This document shows positions 37,427 through 45,554 of a DNA stretch of 64,000 bases, piece after piece. Every line of letters starts with the position of its first letter. The first letter of the stretch is position 1. Source of the stretch: Anaerosporobacter mobilis DSM 15930. GTDB lineage: Bacteria > Bacillota > Clostridia > Lachnospirales > Lachnospiraceae. The DNA is taken from positions 216,910 through 280,909 of the forward strand of contig NZ_FRCP01000007.1 of assembly GCF_900142955.1 (NCBI RefSeq), given 5' to 3'. Position numbers and translations under genes: made by a program. A model generated the notes under the pieces. The model was not told where the DNA came from, did not search any database, and saw only the letters and a list, made by a program, of their open reading frames with translations.

Positions 37427-38317
37427 TTATTCTATAGATAGAAATGCTGCTAGATTGCCACGCATTCCCTTTGATGCACGATGTGAAAAGAACACCTCGT
37501 GATTGCAACAAGTACAGATATTTGAATTCGTTATGTTTTCGCTTGGTATTCCTGCTTCCACACAATTTGCTTGATTCGCTAACCATAAGTCAAGTTGATA
37601 TTTTCCGCCTGTCTTCTTTTCTAACAAGGTATCTGCAATTTCCTTAGGATACGCTTTCACAAATTCCATAGCTACATCTTCACTAATCTCATAGCAGTCT
37701 CTACAGATAGATGGTCCAATTACCGCAATTACATCTTCTGGATTGGTACCAAATTCTTCGTTCATAGCCCTAACCGTGTGCACAGCCATCTTATTTACCG
37801 TACCCTTCCAACCAGAATGAGATAATCCGATTGCTTTGTTCTTAGTATCTACAAAATACAAAGGGACACAATCGGCATAGTACGTAACAAGTGGAATATT
37901 GGGACACTCCGTAATCAAGCCATCTATCCCTTCTAGTTCTCTCGGATAACGATACCCTTTTCCTCTGTCTTTCTCAGTTACAACATGTATCTTCGTATCA
38001 TGTACTTGGTCTGAGAATACCAAATCACTTGGATCAATATGAATTGCTCTACAGATTCTACGGTAATTCTCCCTAACATTCTCTTCTTCATCACCTCTAG
38101 AAAAGCTAAGATTCATCGATGTGAGATGTTCTTTACTTACTCCACCTAATCGAGTTGAGAAACCATGCTTTATATAAGGCAGTTTCTCCAATACAGGATA
38201 TACAATATATCCAACGTCTCCATCAAAGTGTAATTCTCCCGCTTTTTGACCTTCTGCATTATAGGTAATATCACTTACTTGATTTTTATCTTTATATTTT
38301 AATTGTATGTCTTTCAT
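37427..38317 (-). CDS. pgeF: purine nucleoside phosphorylase / laccase-domain protein (YfiH family)
   Basis: A 296-residue Cu-oxidase_4 (YfiH/YlmD) protein. Zinc-site residues appear in SHSGWKGTV, YADCVPLYF and IGPSICRDCYEI; SDQVHDTKI and a C-terminal SHRASKGMRGNLAA are also present. The family was once called laccase, but members act on purine nucleosides or edit peptidoglycan intermediates. The N-terminal ~55 residues are an extra segment. It stands alone, oriented with its neighbours. Confidence 0.9.
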   Translation of the reverse strand: MKDIQLKYKDKNQVSDITYNAEGQKAGELHFDGDVGYIVYPVLEKLPYIKHGFSTRLGGVSKEHLTSMNLSFSRGDEEENVRENYRRICRAIHIDPSDLVFSDQVHDTKIHVVTEKDRGKGYRYPRELEGIDGLITECPNIPLVTYYADCVPLYFVDTKNKAIGLSHSGWKGTVNKMAVHTVRAMNEEFGTNPEDVIAVIGPSICRDCYEISEDVAMEFVKAYPKEIADTLLEKKTGGKYQLDLWLANQANCVEAGIPSENITNSNICTCCNHEVFFSHRASKGMRGNLAAFLSIE

Positions 38318-38401
38318 AATTACTCCAATCTATACACTCTTTTACGGTAATACCTCACCATTATATCATTTTGGGGATAATGGTGTCAAAATGTCTATCA
38401 T

Positions 38402-39787
38402 TTATTTCGGCAATGTTACGGTAAAACGACTGCCTTGTTCTGCACTGCTTTCCGCCTGCACAGTTCCTCCATGTGCCGTTACAATAGACTTCACGATAGC
38501 AAGTCCTATTCCAGCTCCTCCTGTTTTTCGGTTACGAGACTTATCAGTACGGTAAAAACGCTCAAAAACCAGAGATAGCTCTTGTTCTGGGATACCTATT
38601 CCATCATCTTCAATCATAATAATACTGCTTTCCTCTGCATCCCTTACTTCAATACGAATGTGACCATACTCAGGTGTATATTTAATCGCATTAGAAAGTA
38701 GGTTTTCCATTACCTGACTCAGACGATCCTTATCCGCATGTACAATTGTTGAACTGCCTGCTATTACGAGTGAAATATTTTTCTTCTTCGCTTCTATTTC
38801 GTATCTGTCGTAACAAGAATGTGCTATAACCATTAAATCTACATCCGATTTATTTAATATCAGATTATCGCTTTCTGTTTTAGCGAGGCGCTCCAAATCA
38901 GACACCAATCCCGAAAGCCTACTGATTTCTTCGTAGCAACTTTGCAGTCTATCTACACTTGGCTCCCATACGCCTTCGATCATCGCTTCTAGGTGCGAGG
39001 CAAGTGTTGTGAGTGGAGTCCGCAGTTCGTGTGCAACATCTACGGTGAGTCGTTTTCTTAAGTTTTCCTGCTCGGCAAGCCCCTCTGTAAGACAGTTGAT
39101 AGCAGCTGCAAGCTCATCTAGTTCTTTTAATTTTGTCTTACCTTCAAAACGTATGGAATAATTGCCTTCTGATATCCGTTTCGCAATATATACCGTCTTT
39201 CTTATTGGACGTGCGATACGAGCTGCTAATAAACTTCCAATTATCAAAGATAGGAATAGCGATATAACTCCAATTACTATAAGTACAACATTTAAGGTAT
39301 CTAAAAAATGAAAATCACTTTCACTGAAAAAAAACGGTCCGAAATAGCTGACCACCATAGAGCCTATCTCCCGACCATTCACGGTAATCGTGTAATCATG
39401 TGAGACAAATTCACCACTAATATCAGGTCGTCTTTCTATCATTCTTTCCGTTATCTCATGCATAATTTGCGCACACATAGCCATGTCATGGTTTTGTGCA
39501 TCCCAAACTATTTCACCGCTTTTATCATAAACTTTGATAATGTAGCCATCATATAATGCGAACATGCCCATACCATGAATAAATTCAATATTCCATTCCT
39601 TTGTTATGCAGTCGTACTGTTGCGTGAAATTAGCTACGATATTATCGGCTTTCTTTTTCTGCTGCTCTGCTTTATATATCTCAAATTCACGATTAATGAT
39701 TATGTTTGACAAGAGACTAATTACAGCTATAGTAAACAGTACCGTCATCATAATTGTAAGGGATAATTGTGACCGCAGTCTTCTCAT
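38402..39787 (-). CDS. sensor histidine kinase
   Basis: A 461-residue membrane kinase. Membrane segments lie at about 10-30 and 164-188, flanking an extracytoplasmic sensor domain of ~130 residues. HAMP (about 190-240), HisKA with VAHELRTP (phospho-acceptor His253) and HATPase_c with NAIKYTP, DDGIGIPE and GIGLAI follow. It starts 2 bases after the response regulator stop, so the pair is translationally coupled. The sensor sequence fits no obvious ligand domain. The adjacent copper/iron-type genes suggest metal or redox sensing. Confidence 0.93.
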   Translation of the reverse strand: MRRLRSQLSLTIMMTVLFTIAVISLLSNIIINREFEIYKAEQQKKKADNIVANFTQQYDCITKEWNIEFIHGMGMFALYDGYIIKVYDKSGEIVWDAQNHDMAMCAQIMHEITERMIERRPDISGEFVSHDYTITVNGREIGSMVVSYFGPFFFSESDFHFLDTLNVVLIVIGVISLFLSLIIGSLLAARIARPIRKTVYIAKRISEGNYSIRFEGKTKLKELDELAAAINCLTEGLAEQENLRKRLTVDVAHELRTPLTTLASHLEAMIEGVWEPSVDRLQSCYEEISRLSGLVSDLERLAKTESDNLILNKSDVDLMVIAHSCYDRYEIEAKKKNISLVIAGSSTIVHADKDRLSQVMENLLSNAIKYTPEYGHIRIEVRDAEESSIIMIEDDGIGIPEQELSLVFERFYRTDKSRNRKTGGAGIGLAIVKSIVTAHGGTVQAESSAEQGSRFTVTLPK

Positions 39788-39789
39788 CT

Positions 39790-40491
39790 TTATTCACCTC
39801 CAAACTTATAACCCACCCCGTGGATTGTAAGTACGTAAACAGGTGACCTTGGATCATCCTCGATTTTTTGTCGGAGATTCTTAACGTGACTGTCAATTGC
39901 TCGGTCATAACCATCAAAATCACTTCCTAAGGCGATTTCTATCAGTTCAGAACGCGTGAACACTTTACCAGGATACTTAATAAGCGCCGATAGTATTTTT
40001 AATTCATTAGGTGTCAGACTAACAATCTTTTCTTTTCTCTTTATTATATTTTTCTCAAAATCAACACATAAGTCACCGTCATTCCATGAGTTTTTTACGG
40101 TTAACGGAGTTAGATCATCACCCGATCTACGCAATACGGTTTCTATCCGAGCATGTAACTCTTTCAAACTGAAAGGTTTCCTAATATAGTCATCCGCACC
40201 TAGTCTGAGCCCCTGTAACAAATTGTCTTCGTCTGCTTTTGCCGTCAACATAATAATTGGAACTCTTGATTGTTTCCGAATTGCAAGACATACCTCTTCG
40301 CCTGATATGCCTGGCATCATAAGGTCCAAAACAACCAGCGATATATTTTCCTGCTCGAAAACTTTCAAAGCTTGTTGCCCGTTTTCAGCAGTAAAGGTGG
40401 AATAGCCTTTATTTTCAAGAAAGGAAGAAACGACCTCCAGTATTTTAGGTTCATCATCTACTATTAAAATGTTTTTATTTTCTTTTTTCAA
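39790..40491 (-). CDS. OmpR-family response regulator
   Basis: The 233-residue product has a receiver domain (about 6-120) with VDDEP, LVVLDLMMPG (Asp56 phospho-site), MLTAKAD (Lys) and RKPFS. A C-terminal winged-helix Trans_reg_C domain (about 140-231) with LTPNELKILSAL, RAIDSHVKNLRQKI and GVGYKF follows. It is the partner of the next kinase gene. A likely target is the neighbouring DUF2318/SafE cluster, by position only. Confidence 0.94.
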   Translation of the reverse strand: MKKENKNILIVDDEPKILEVVSSFLENKGYSTFTAENGQQALKVFEQENISLVVLDLMMPGISGEEVCLAIRKQSRVPIIMLTAKADEDNLLQGLRLGADDYIRKPFSLKELHARIETVLRRSGDDLTPLTVKNSWNDGDLCVDFEKNIIKRKEKIVSLTPNELKILSALIKYPGKVFTRSELIEIALGSDFDGYDRAIDSHVKNLRQKIEDDPRSPVYVLTIHGVGYKFGGE

Positions 40492-40561
40492 TTTTATTTC
40501 CTTTCTTTAACTACAACTTTATTCTATCTTCTAAAAATATTTCACCTATTACAAACACCAG

Positions 40562-40598
40562 AAAGGGGAAACTGCTAAGATTACAGTTTCCCTTTTTG
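40562..40598. terminator. terminator between the DUF2318 gene and the two-component genes
   Basis: GGGAAACTG / CAGTTTCCC stem flanked by A/T runs. It follows the DUF2318 stop at 40699. Confidence 0.8.
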
Positions 40599-40698
40599 CT
40601 TAATTCCATTATTATTATAGTTTGTTTTCTTGTTAAATTCAATAACTAGCGGTCGTATCCATTAAATTACTTTGTGTGAATGCAATATTAAAATCCTA

Positions 40699-41208
40699 TT
40701 AATACTCTACTTTCCAATTCGCAAAAATTCCTGTTGACTCTTTTAAGAAATCATAAGAAATTGTTATATTATCGTCATCTACCGTTTTATCCTTATCAAA
40801 AATAGGCCATGGGTTACATCCACCAGATTCTACTTCTACATGATCCATCGCAAACTGATTTCCACAGTTTTGGCATATCAACACATCACCGTTTTGCTTA
40901 TAATACCCACGTCCTGAACCATAACAGATTTGACAAGTATTGAAAGCCGTACGAATTGTACCGTCAGAAGCTTTTACCGCTACAACTTCTAAGTCGACAC
41001 CATCTACTTCAACTGGATAAAAGGATGCCTTCTCTGAAATTTTGTCGACAGGAATTACAAGATTATCACCCGAAGAAACTACTTCAGCATCTTTAGACGA
41101 TGCTCCGGTATTTGCTTTTTTACTACAGCCTGTAAGAGCTACAACACCAACCGTCATTAGAATTGCACCCATTAGTAAACGAATTTTTTTATTATTTGCT
41201 TTCATCAT
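40699..41208 (-). CDS. DUF2318 lipoprotein (Fe-S-containing type)
   Basis: The 169-residue product has a lipoprotein signal: a basic start, a hydrophobic segment and lipobox VALTGC (Cys ~28). The mature part holds the DUF2318 cysteine pattern: NTCQICYGSGRG, LICQNCGNQF and a final SGGCNPWPI. DUF2318 is described as membrane Fe-S-containing, often with iron or copper transport genes. Here two cysteine pairs plus one more could bind a metal cluster. Its ATG overlaps the stop of a 50-residue gene. Confidence 0.88.
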   Translation of the reverse strand: MMKANNKKIRLLMGAILMTVGVVALTGCSKKANTGASSKDAEVVSSGDNLVIPVDKISEKASFYPVEVDGVDLEVVAVKASDGTIRTAFNTCQICYGSGRGYYKQNGDVLICQNCGNQFAMDHVEVESGGCNPWPIFDKDKTVDDDNITISYDFLKESTGIFANWKVEY

Positions 41209-41357
41209 TTTCTCTCCTCATATGAATTTAATTGGCTGTTCAGCCTATTGTCGTCATTCTTTTCATTATTACTAGATTTATCCCGCAGAAGGAATGCTGC
41301 AATGATAATACCTACAACTGGTAAAATACAATGCCAGTGACTTATTAAAATGGCCAT
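41205..41357 (-). CDS. 50-residue single-pass membrane peptide
   Basis: AAAGGAG lies 7-12 bases before the ATG, and the stop overlaps the start of the DUF2318 gene (ATGA-type overlap). The protein begins MAILISHWHCILP, has one membrane helix (about 11-24) and a charged, Asn-rich tail. The HWHC group could bind metal. It is too short for most gene-finding and is not a recognised family. The context is the SafE-DUF2318 locus. No other frame in this gap is supported. Confidence 0.72.
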   Translation of the reverse strand: MAILISHWHCILPVVGIIIAAFLLRDKSSNNEKNDDNRLNSQLNSYEERK

Positions 41358-41426
41358 AACTGCTTCTCCTTTAATCTTGGTTTTTAAAAGGCATTTGCAA
41401 AACTTTTATAACGTCGACTATATTCT

Positions 41427-42779
41427 TTACTTTGCATCTGTTCCTGTCACAGCTATTGTTCCACGAATCATCCCCATCCAACAACTATAGTTAAAAGTTC
41501 CCGACTTGGTTGGGGTAAATTCAATGATGTTTTCACCGCTCTTGAATTGATGTTCAATACCATATTCATTAATATAGAGTTTATAATTGCAACCGTTAAT
41601 GCTTCCTTTTGGTGCGTCTATAACCCACCTAACGGGCATTCCTGCCTGAACGGTAATCGACGGATAATTCCCTGGTGAAAGGGTACTGTTTATTACTTGA
41701 ACACCATCTTTCACATTGACACTTGATTCAGCCCCTTCCTTGATTGAAGTTCCTGATAGCAATGGCAGATCGATAAAACCAGCTAAACTCCAGCCCTGTG
41801 AAAACATGGATAAGCCAAGAACTACAACAAACACAGCACCTACTGTCATAACTTTCTTCGTGAACTTTTTACTGAGTACTGTACTGAGTACTCCGAGTCC
41901 AAACATTAAAGGCACGGTTCCAAGACTGAATAGGAACATAGACAAGGCACCCGCAATCGGACTACCCGTAGACAAGGCATAAATCTGCATAGCCTGCAAG
42001 GGACCACAGGGCATCAATCCATTGAGCATACCAACGATAAATGTGCTCCTACTCTTTACCTTCTCTGCATTAATTTTACTAGCGAATATCTTTGGCATTC
42101 GTGGATTAAGCCTACGTAACCACGGGAAGATACCAAGCATATTGACTCCCATAATCACCATAAACACACCTGCTACTAACTTTAATCCTCCCTGTGCGGT
42201 ATTGGAAAAAGTAATGACCGAGCCAAGTGCACCTACAATAAAACCTACGATTGTATAAGAGATAACTCTCCCAAGGTTATACAAAAAGGCCGGACGTAAA
42301 GCCGAAAAGCGACTACCTTCTTTGATTGTCCCGCTCTGAGGAATACATTGCGACAGATTGATACCTCCACACATTGCTACGCAATGAACGGAGGTGATAA
42401 GTCCAATCACAAACATCATGCCATATCCCATATTGGTTTCAGCAAGCTGACTCGGTACAAGCAGATTCAAGATACCAAATTGCTGGATCAATATATAAAC
42501 CGAAAGAATTATAATAAGTAGGCCAATGGTTCGTCTCGAATTTGTAGTAGGCTGCGTGCGATTCAGCACATCATAGCCTAGCCTTTTGATGACCGCAGTA
42601 ATGTCCCCTAAAGATATAATATCTGTATCATATGTAATTACTGCCGTTCCACCATTATAACTTACTTCTGCTTTTTTTATTCCAGCTGTATTGCGCAATT
42701 TTTTCTGAATTGTATTTTGACAGTTCACGCATGTCATACCACCGATACGCAGCTTTTTCGTTTTTACATTTGCATCCAC
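41427..42779 (-). CDS. HMA - sulfite exporter TauE/SafE - cupredoxin fusion
   Basis: The 450-residue product has an N-terminal heavy-metal-associated domain with GMTCVNC (Cys17, Cys20). A membrane domain of the TauE/SafE-DsbD type follows, with the motifs HCVAMCGG and GLMPCGPLQAM and about six membrane segments. The C-terminal cupredoxin-like domain (about 355-450) ends in FNYSCWMGMIRG. Such HMA-SafE-cupredoxin proteins are thought to handle copper. AAAGGAGG is 7-14 bases before the ATG. A CTTTGAT / ATCAAAG inverted repeat (42793-42821) overlaps its promoter region. Confidence 0.92.
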   Translation of the reverse strand: MDANVKTKKLRIGGMTCVNCQNTIQKKLRNTAGIKKAEVSYNGGTAVITYDTDIISLGDITAVIKRLGYDVLNRTQPTTNSRRTIGLLIIILSVYILIQQFGILNLLVPSQLAETNMGYGMMFVIGLITSVHCVAMCGGINLSQCIPQSGTIKEGSRFSALRPAFLYNLGRVISYTIVGFIVGALGSVITFSNTAQGGLKLVAGVFMVIMGVNMLGIFPWLRRLNPRMPKIFASKINAEKVKSRSTFIVGMLNGLMPCGPLQAMQIYALSTGSPIAGALSMFLFSLGTVPLMFGLGVLSTVLSKKFTKKVMTVGAVFVVVLGLSMFSQGWSLAGFIDLPLLSGTSIKEGAESSVNVKDGVQVINSTLSPGNYPSITVQAGMPVRWVIDAPKGSINGCNYKLYINEYGIEHQFKSGENIIEFTPTKSGTFNYSCWMGMIRGTIAVTGTDAK

Positions 42780-42792
42780 ATAGGGTGACCTC

Positions 42793-42821
42793 CTTTGATT
42801 GATGGTTTCATAGTATCAAAG
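42793..42821. promoter_or_regulatory. inverted repeat upstream of the SafE fusion gene
   Basis: CTTTGAT and ATCAAAG arms 15 bases apart lie 14-42 bases upstream of the ATG, which is operator-like. The remaining 42822-43021 sequence shows nothing else. Confidence 0.4.
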
Positions 42822-43021
42822 AGATTTGTAGAAAATATGTAGATTAAGATGCCTGTATATATTAGCTTAACAAATGTGTAATTAAGCTCATCCTTTTACT
42901 TCAAAAGAGGCATATAATGAATTTATATTAGATAAAAATAGATGGTTTGGGTAACTGGATTGAAACTATTCCAGATTCTTAAAACATATGCTACATAAAA
43001 CTCATGCTGAACTATATACAC

Positions 43022-43059
43022 AAAAAACAGTCCTCTAGTTTATAATCTAGGGACTGTTT
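43022..43059 (-). terminator. terminator of the metallophosphoesterase gene
   Basis: AAACAGTCCnCTAG / CTAGnGACTGTTT stem followed by TTTTTT on the minus strand. Confidence 0.88.
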
Positions 43060-43076
43060 CATCAAATAAATATTAC

Positions 43077-44714
43077 TTACTTTGTAATTATAATTGTTTT
43101 ATCTACTTTCTTACCACTTTCAGTAAAGAAGGTGTTTAACTGAATTCGCTCTTTCGTTATATCTATAATTGTATAAGAGGATTGGTTTTCTTGAGAACGA
43201 GCACCTACATAATCCTGTTGATTTTCTAGTAGCTTATAATATTTGCTTCCTGATGAAGAGTTTGCGGTTATGAACAGAATACCCTTACCGCTAGAATATC
43301 GTACAGTATCATCACATGCCTTTGCATATAACTGTATCATATGCTCGCTTCCTCGTTCCATAAGGGAATAACTCTTAGTAAAAGCTAGAACTTTTCTAGC
43401 ATTCATTGTCAGTGCAGAAATCATCTTTCTTGAACATTCAAATCCTTGATTCCTCACCCTACCTTGATTAACTACACTAGTAGAATTAGCAAAGCTTCCC
43501 GTCTCAACTGCCTCCGCATCATACTTCGTGTCATCATCTGCAATAAACGCCCTTGCATAAGTATGATCATGTCCTGTCAACACCAAATTAATATCATACT
43601 TACGAAGGATTGGTAATAGCGCTGTTCGAAGGGCTATAATGTTCTCATCCTCAGAATGTTCACCAGATCCAAAGATGTCTTGGTGCATAGCAACAATTCC
43701 CCATGTTACATTCTTATTACTGCTTACTGCTTCACGAATGAATTTCTCATGTTCTTCCACATTTGTATTGTTCGTATTCAACATCAAGAATATAGTATCC
43801 CCATACGTAAAATAATAGTCCGCTCCTGCATACGTAGCACCATAACCCGTTTTACTATTGGGGTTATTGAAATGATAACTATAATTACCACTTAAACTAT
43901 CATGATTACCAATCGTCGTTGCAACCGGTATACTACGCAACAACACTGGTGATAAATATCCTGCATATTCGATTTCATTCTTATCAAAAGTCTTATAGTT
44001 TGCTTCCGAATCTTTAAGATTCCTGCTCTGTATCTGATCTCCCGCCGTAACGATAAAACTTAGACTCTTCACATGATTGTATGCTGCCTGCAACGTACTG
44101 TTCCAGTTAAAACTGTCGTTACACACTGCTCTGTCCTGCCCTTGTTTACCGCTCTCCCCATCTGGAATGTTATCATAAGAGGAGCCAATTTGCGGATCAC
44201 CAACAAAAACGAATTGAAAGTTTGCTGGATTCTTCGTCTGAATCTTATAAGTTTTTGTCCATCTTCCATCAATTGTATAGCTGTAATAGTATGTTTTATT
44301 GATATCTAAGTTCGTTGCAACCGCTTGATTATAATAGTATCCCTTCGTTGCCTTCTTCGTAGTTACTATAAGAGTACTTCCATCTCTTAATTGTTCATTG
44401 TCTCCTATACGAATCCTAGATTTCTTATCCTCCTTAGTTGAATACCAAGAAAAATTAATCTCTGATTCATTCATTCCTGGTGTTAATGCCATCTGCAGCG
44501 GACTATCTTTCCACAGTTCCCATTGCTTACACCAATCTTCCCAGGCTCCATCAGTTGCCGAAATGGTCTTCTTCGCTTCCGTCCAATCATCGTTACCAGC
44601 CGCGAAGCCTACAACTGCTGAAAGCCATATACTAAGACATAGGATAACAACTGCTTTTATAGCTTTCGCCTTCCTATGCAAGAACCTCAAATCCTTTCTA
44701 TTGCCCAAATGCAT
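43077..44714 (-). CDS. exported metallophosphoesterase with N-terminal Fn3-like domain
   Basis: A 545-residue protein of the purple-acid-phosphatase-like type. A basic N-terminus and hydrophobic segment (about 18-42) form a signal peptide or anchor. An Fn3-like domain (about 75-165) follows, then a calcineurin-like domain with GDPQIG, TAGDQIQS, GNHDS and GHDHTYAR metal-binding motifs. The start is uncertain: ATG 44714 overlaps the yraN stop by 17 bases, and a TTG 11 codons later has AAAGGA upstream. The substrate is unknown. Confidence 0.88.
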   Translation of the reverse strand: MHLGNRKDLRFLHRKAKAIKAVVILCLSIWLSAVVGFAAGNDDWTEAKKTISATDGAWEDWCKQWELWKDSPLQMALTPGMNESEINFSWYSTKEDKKSRIRIGDNEQLRDGSTLIVTTKKATKGYYYNQAVATNLDINKTYYYSYTIDGRWTKTYKIQTKNPANFQFVFVGDPQIGSSYDNIPDGESGKQGQDRAVCNDSFNWNSTLQAAYNHVKSLSFIVTAGDQIQSRNLKDSEANYKTFDKNEIEYAGYLSPVLLRSIPVATTIGNHDSLSGNYSYHFNNPNSKTGYGATYAGADYYFTYGDTIFLMLNTNNTNVEEHEKFIREAVSSNKNVTWGIVAMHQDIFGSGEHSEDENIIALRTALLPILRKYDINLVLTGHDHTYARAFIADDDTKYDAEAVETGSFANSTSVVNQGRVRNQGFECSRKMISALTMNARKVLAFTKSYSLMERGSEHMIQLYAKACDDTVRYSSGKGILFITANSSSGSKYYKLLENQQDYVGARSQENQSSYTIIDITKERIQLNTFFTESGKKVDKTIIITK

Positions 44715-45054
44715 TCTGAATTAGAGATACTTCACTCCCTTGAATCGCAACTACATCAAATCTACATGGCGTATCTTCTGCGTATCCATGGCTATACATA
44801 TAGTATCTAGCTGTCCTTATAATAGACTGCATCTTGCCATAGTTCACCGCTTCCACAGCAAATCCTAGCTTTTGATCCTTTCGGTATTTCACTTCAACAA
44901 ACACAAGGTAGTTCGCATCTCTTGCAATAATATCAATTTCCCCATTTCTACTGAAAAAATTCATCTCAACAATAGAATACCCTTGATTTATCAGATACGA
45001 TGCAGCTACTTTTTCTTTCTCTGAACCAATTTTCCTCTTATTATACTCTCCCAT
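44698..45054 (-). CDS. YraN family endonuclease-like protein (UPF0102)
   Basis: The 118-residue product has the restriction-endonuclease-like YraN fold. Core residues appear in GEIDIIARDANYLVFVEVKYRK (from about residue 37), giving the D...ExK signature. The family is assumed to process DNA, but its role is not established. It overlaps the 5' end of the metallophosphoesterase gene, so co-transcription is likely. GGAGGGAGC upstream of the ATG is a strong ribosome site. Confidence 0.93.
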   Translation of the reverse strand: MGEYNKRKIGSEKEKVAASYLINQGYSIVEMNFFSRNGEIDIIARDANYLVFVEVKYRKDQKLGFAVEAVNYGKMQSIIRTARYYMYSHGYAEDTPCRFDVVAIQGSEVSLIQNAFGQ

Positions 45055-45148
45055 GCTCCCTCCTCAAACAACCTTAGTTATACTATAGCTAGCCAATTAT
45101 GTATAATCAACATTGCTTCGTGTACTTGATTTGTTATGATTAGGGATA

Positions 45149-45478
45149 TTAGAAATTGTTATCCTTGTTTGAATCCGTCATAACTCTTCCTTTAATACGG
45201 TCCATATTATCAACAAACACAAGAATCTCCGCTACAACACTATATAGCTCTGGAGGGATATACTCACCAACATCAAGTTTTGATAAGGTGTTGGCTAACT
45301 TGCTATCCTTATGTATCGGTACATCTTCTTCCTGAGCTTTGTCAATAATCTTATCTGCTAGATATCCATAACCACTTGCAATAACTTTTGGCGCTGTTTC
45401 ATCCGGTGAATAGGACAATGCAACGGCGGCTTTGTTTCTATGTGTCTGATTTTCTCGTTCTTTACTATTTAAGTCCAT
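45149..45478 (-). CDS. FlhB-like C-terminal domain protein (YlqH-like)
   Basis: A 109-residue soluble protein matching only the cytoplasmic domain of FlhB/YscU (export-switch) proteins: AAVALSYSPDETAPKVIA, GYLADKIIDKAQEEDVPI and GEYIPPELYSVVAEIL. The autocleavage NPTH motif and the transmembrane half are missing. It matches Bacillus YlqH, which is found after rnhB and ylqG as here. ATG 45478 is chosen since family similarity begins here; the ribosome site GGAAGGAG is 12 bases away. Function unknown. Confidence 0.88.
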   Translation of the reverse strand: MDLNSKERENQTHRNKAAVALSYSPDETAPKVIASGYGYLADKIIDKAQEEDVPIHKDSKLANTLSKLDVGEYIPPELYSVVAEILVFVDNMDRIKGRVMTDSNKDNNF

Positions 45479-45554
45479 ATAATTAACTTGCTCCTTCCTA
45501 GGTTTTAGAGGGTTAAGAAACTGCACACCCCTTTTTCTCAATTAAAATCCTACT

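Noticed and set aside
37427..38317. True laccase
   Set aside because: The family name is historical; the motifs are those of YfiH/PgeF proteins, now linked to purine nucleosides or cell-wall editing.
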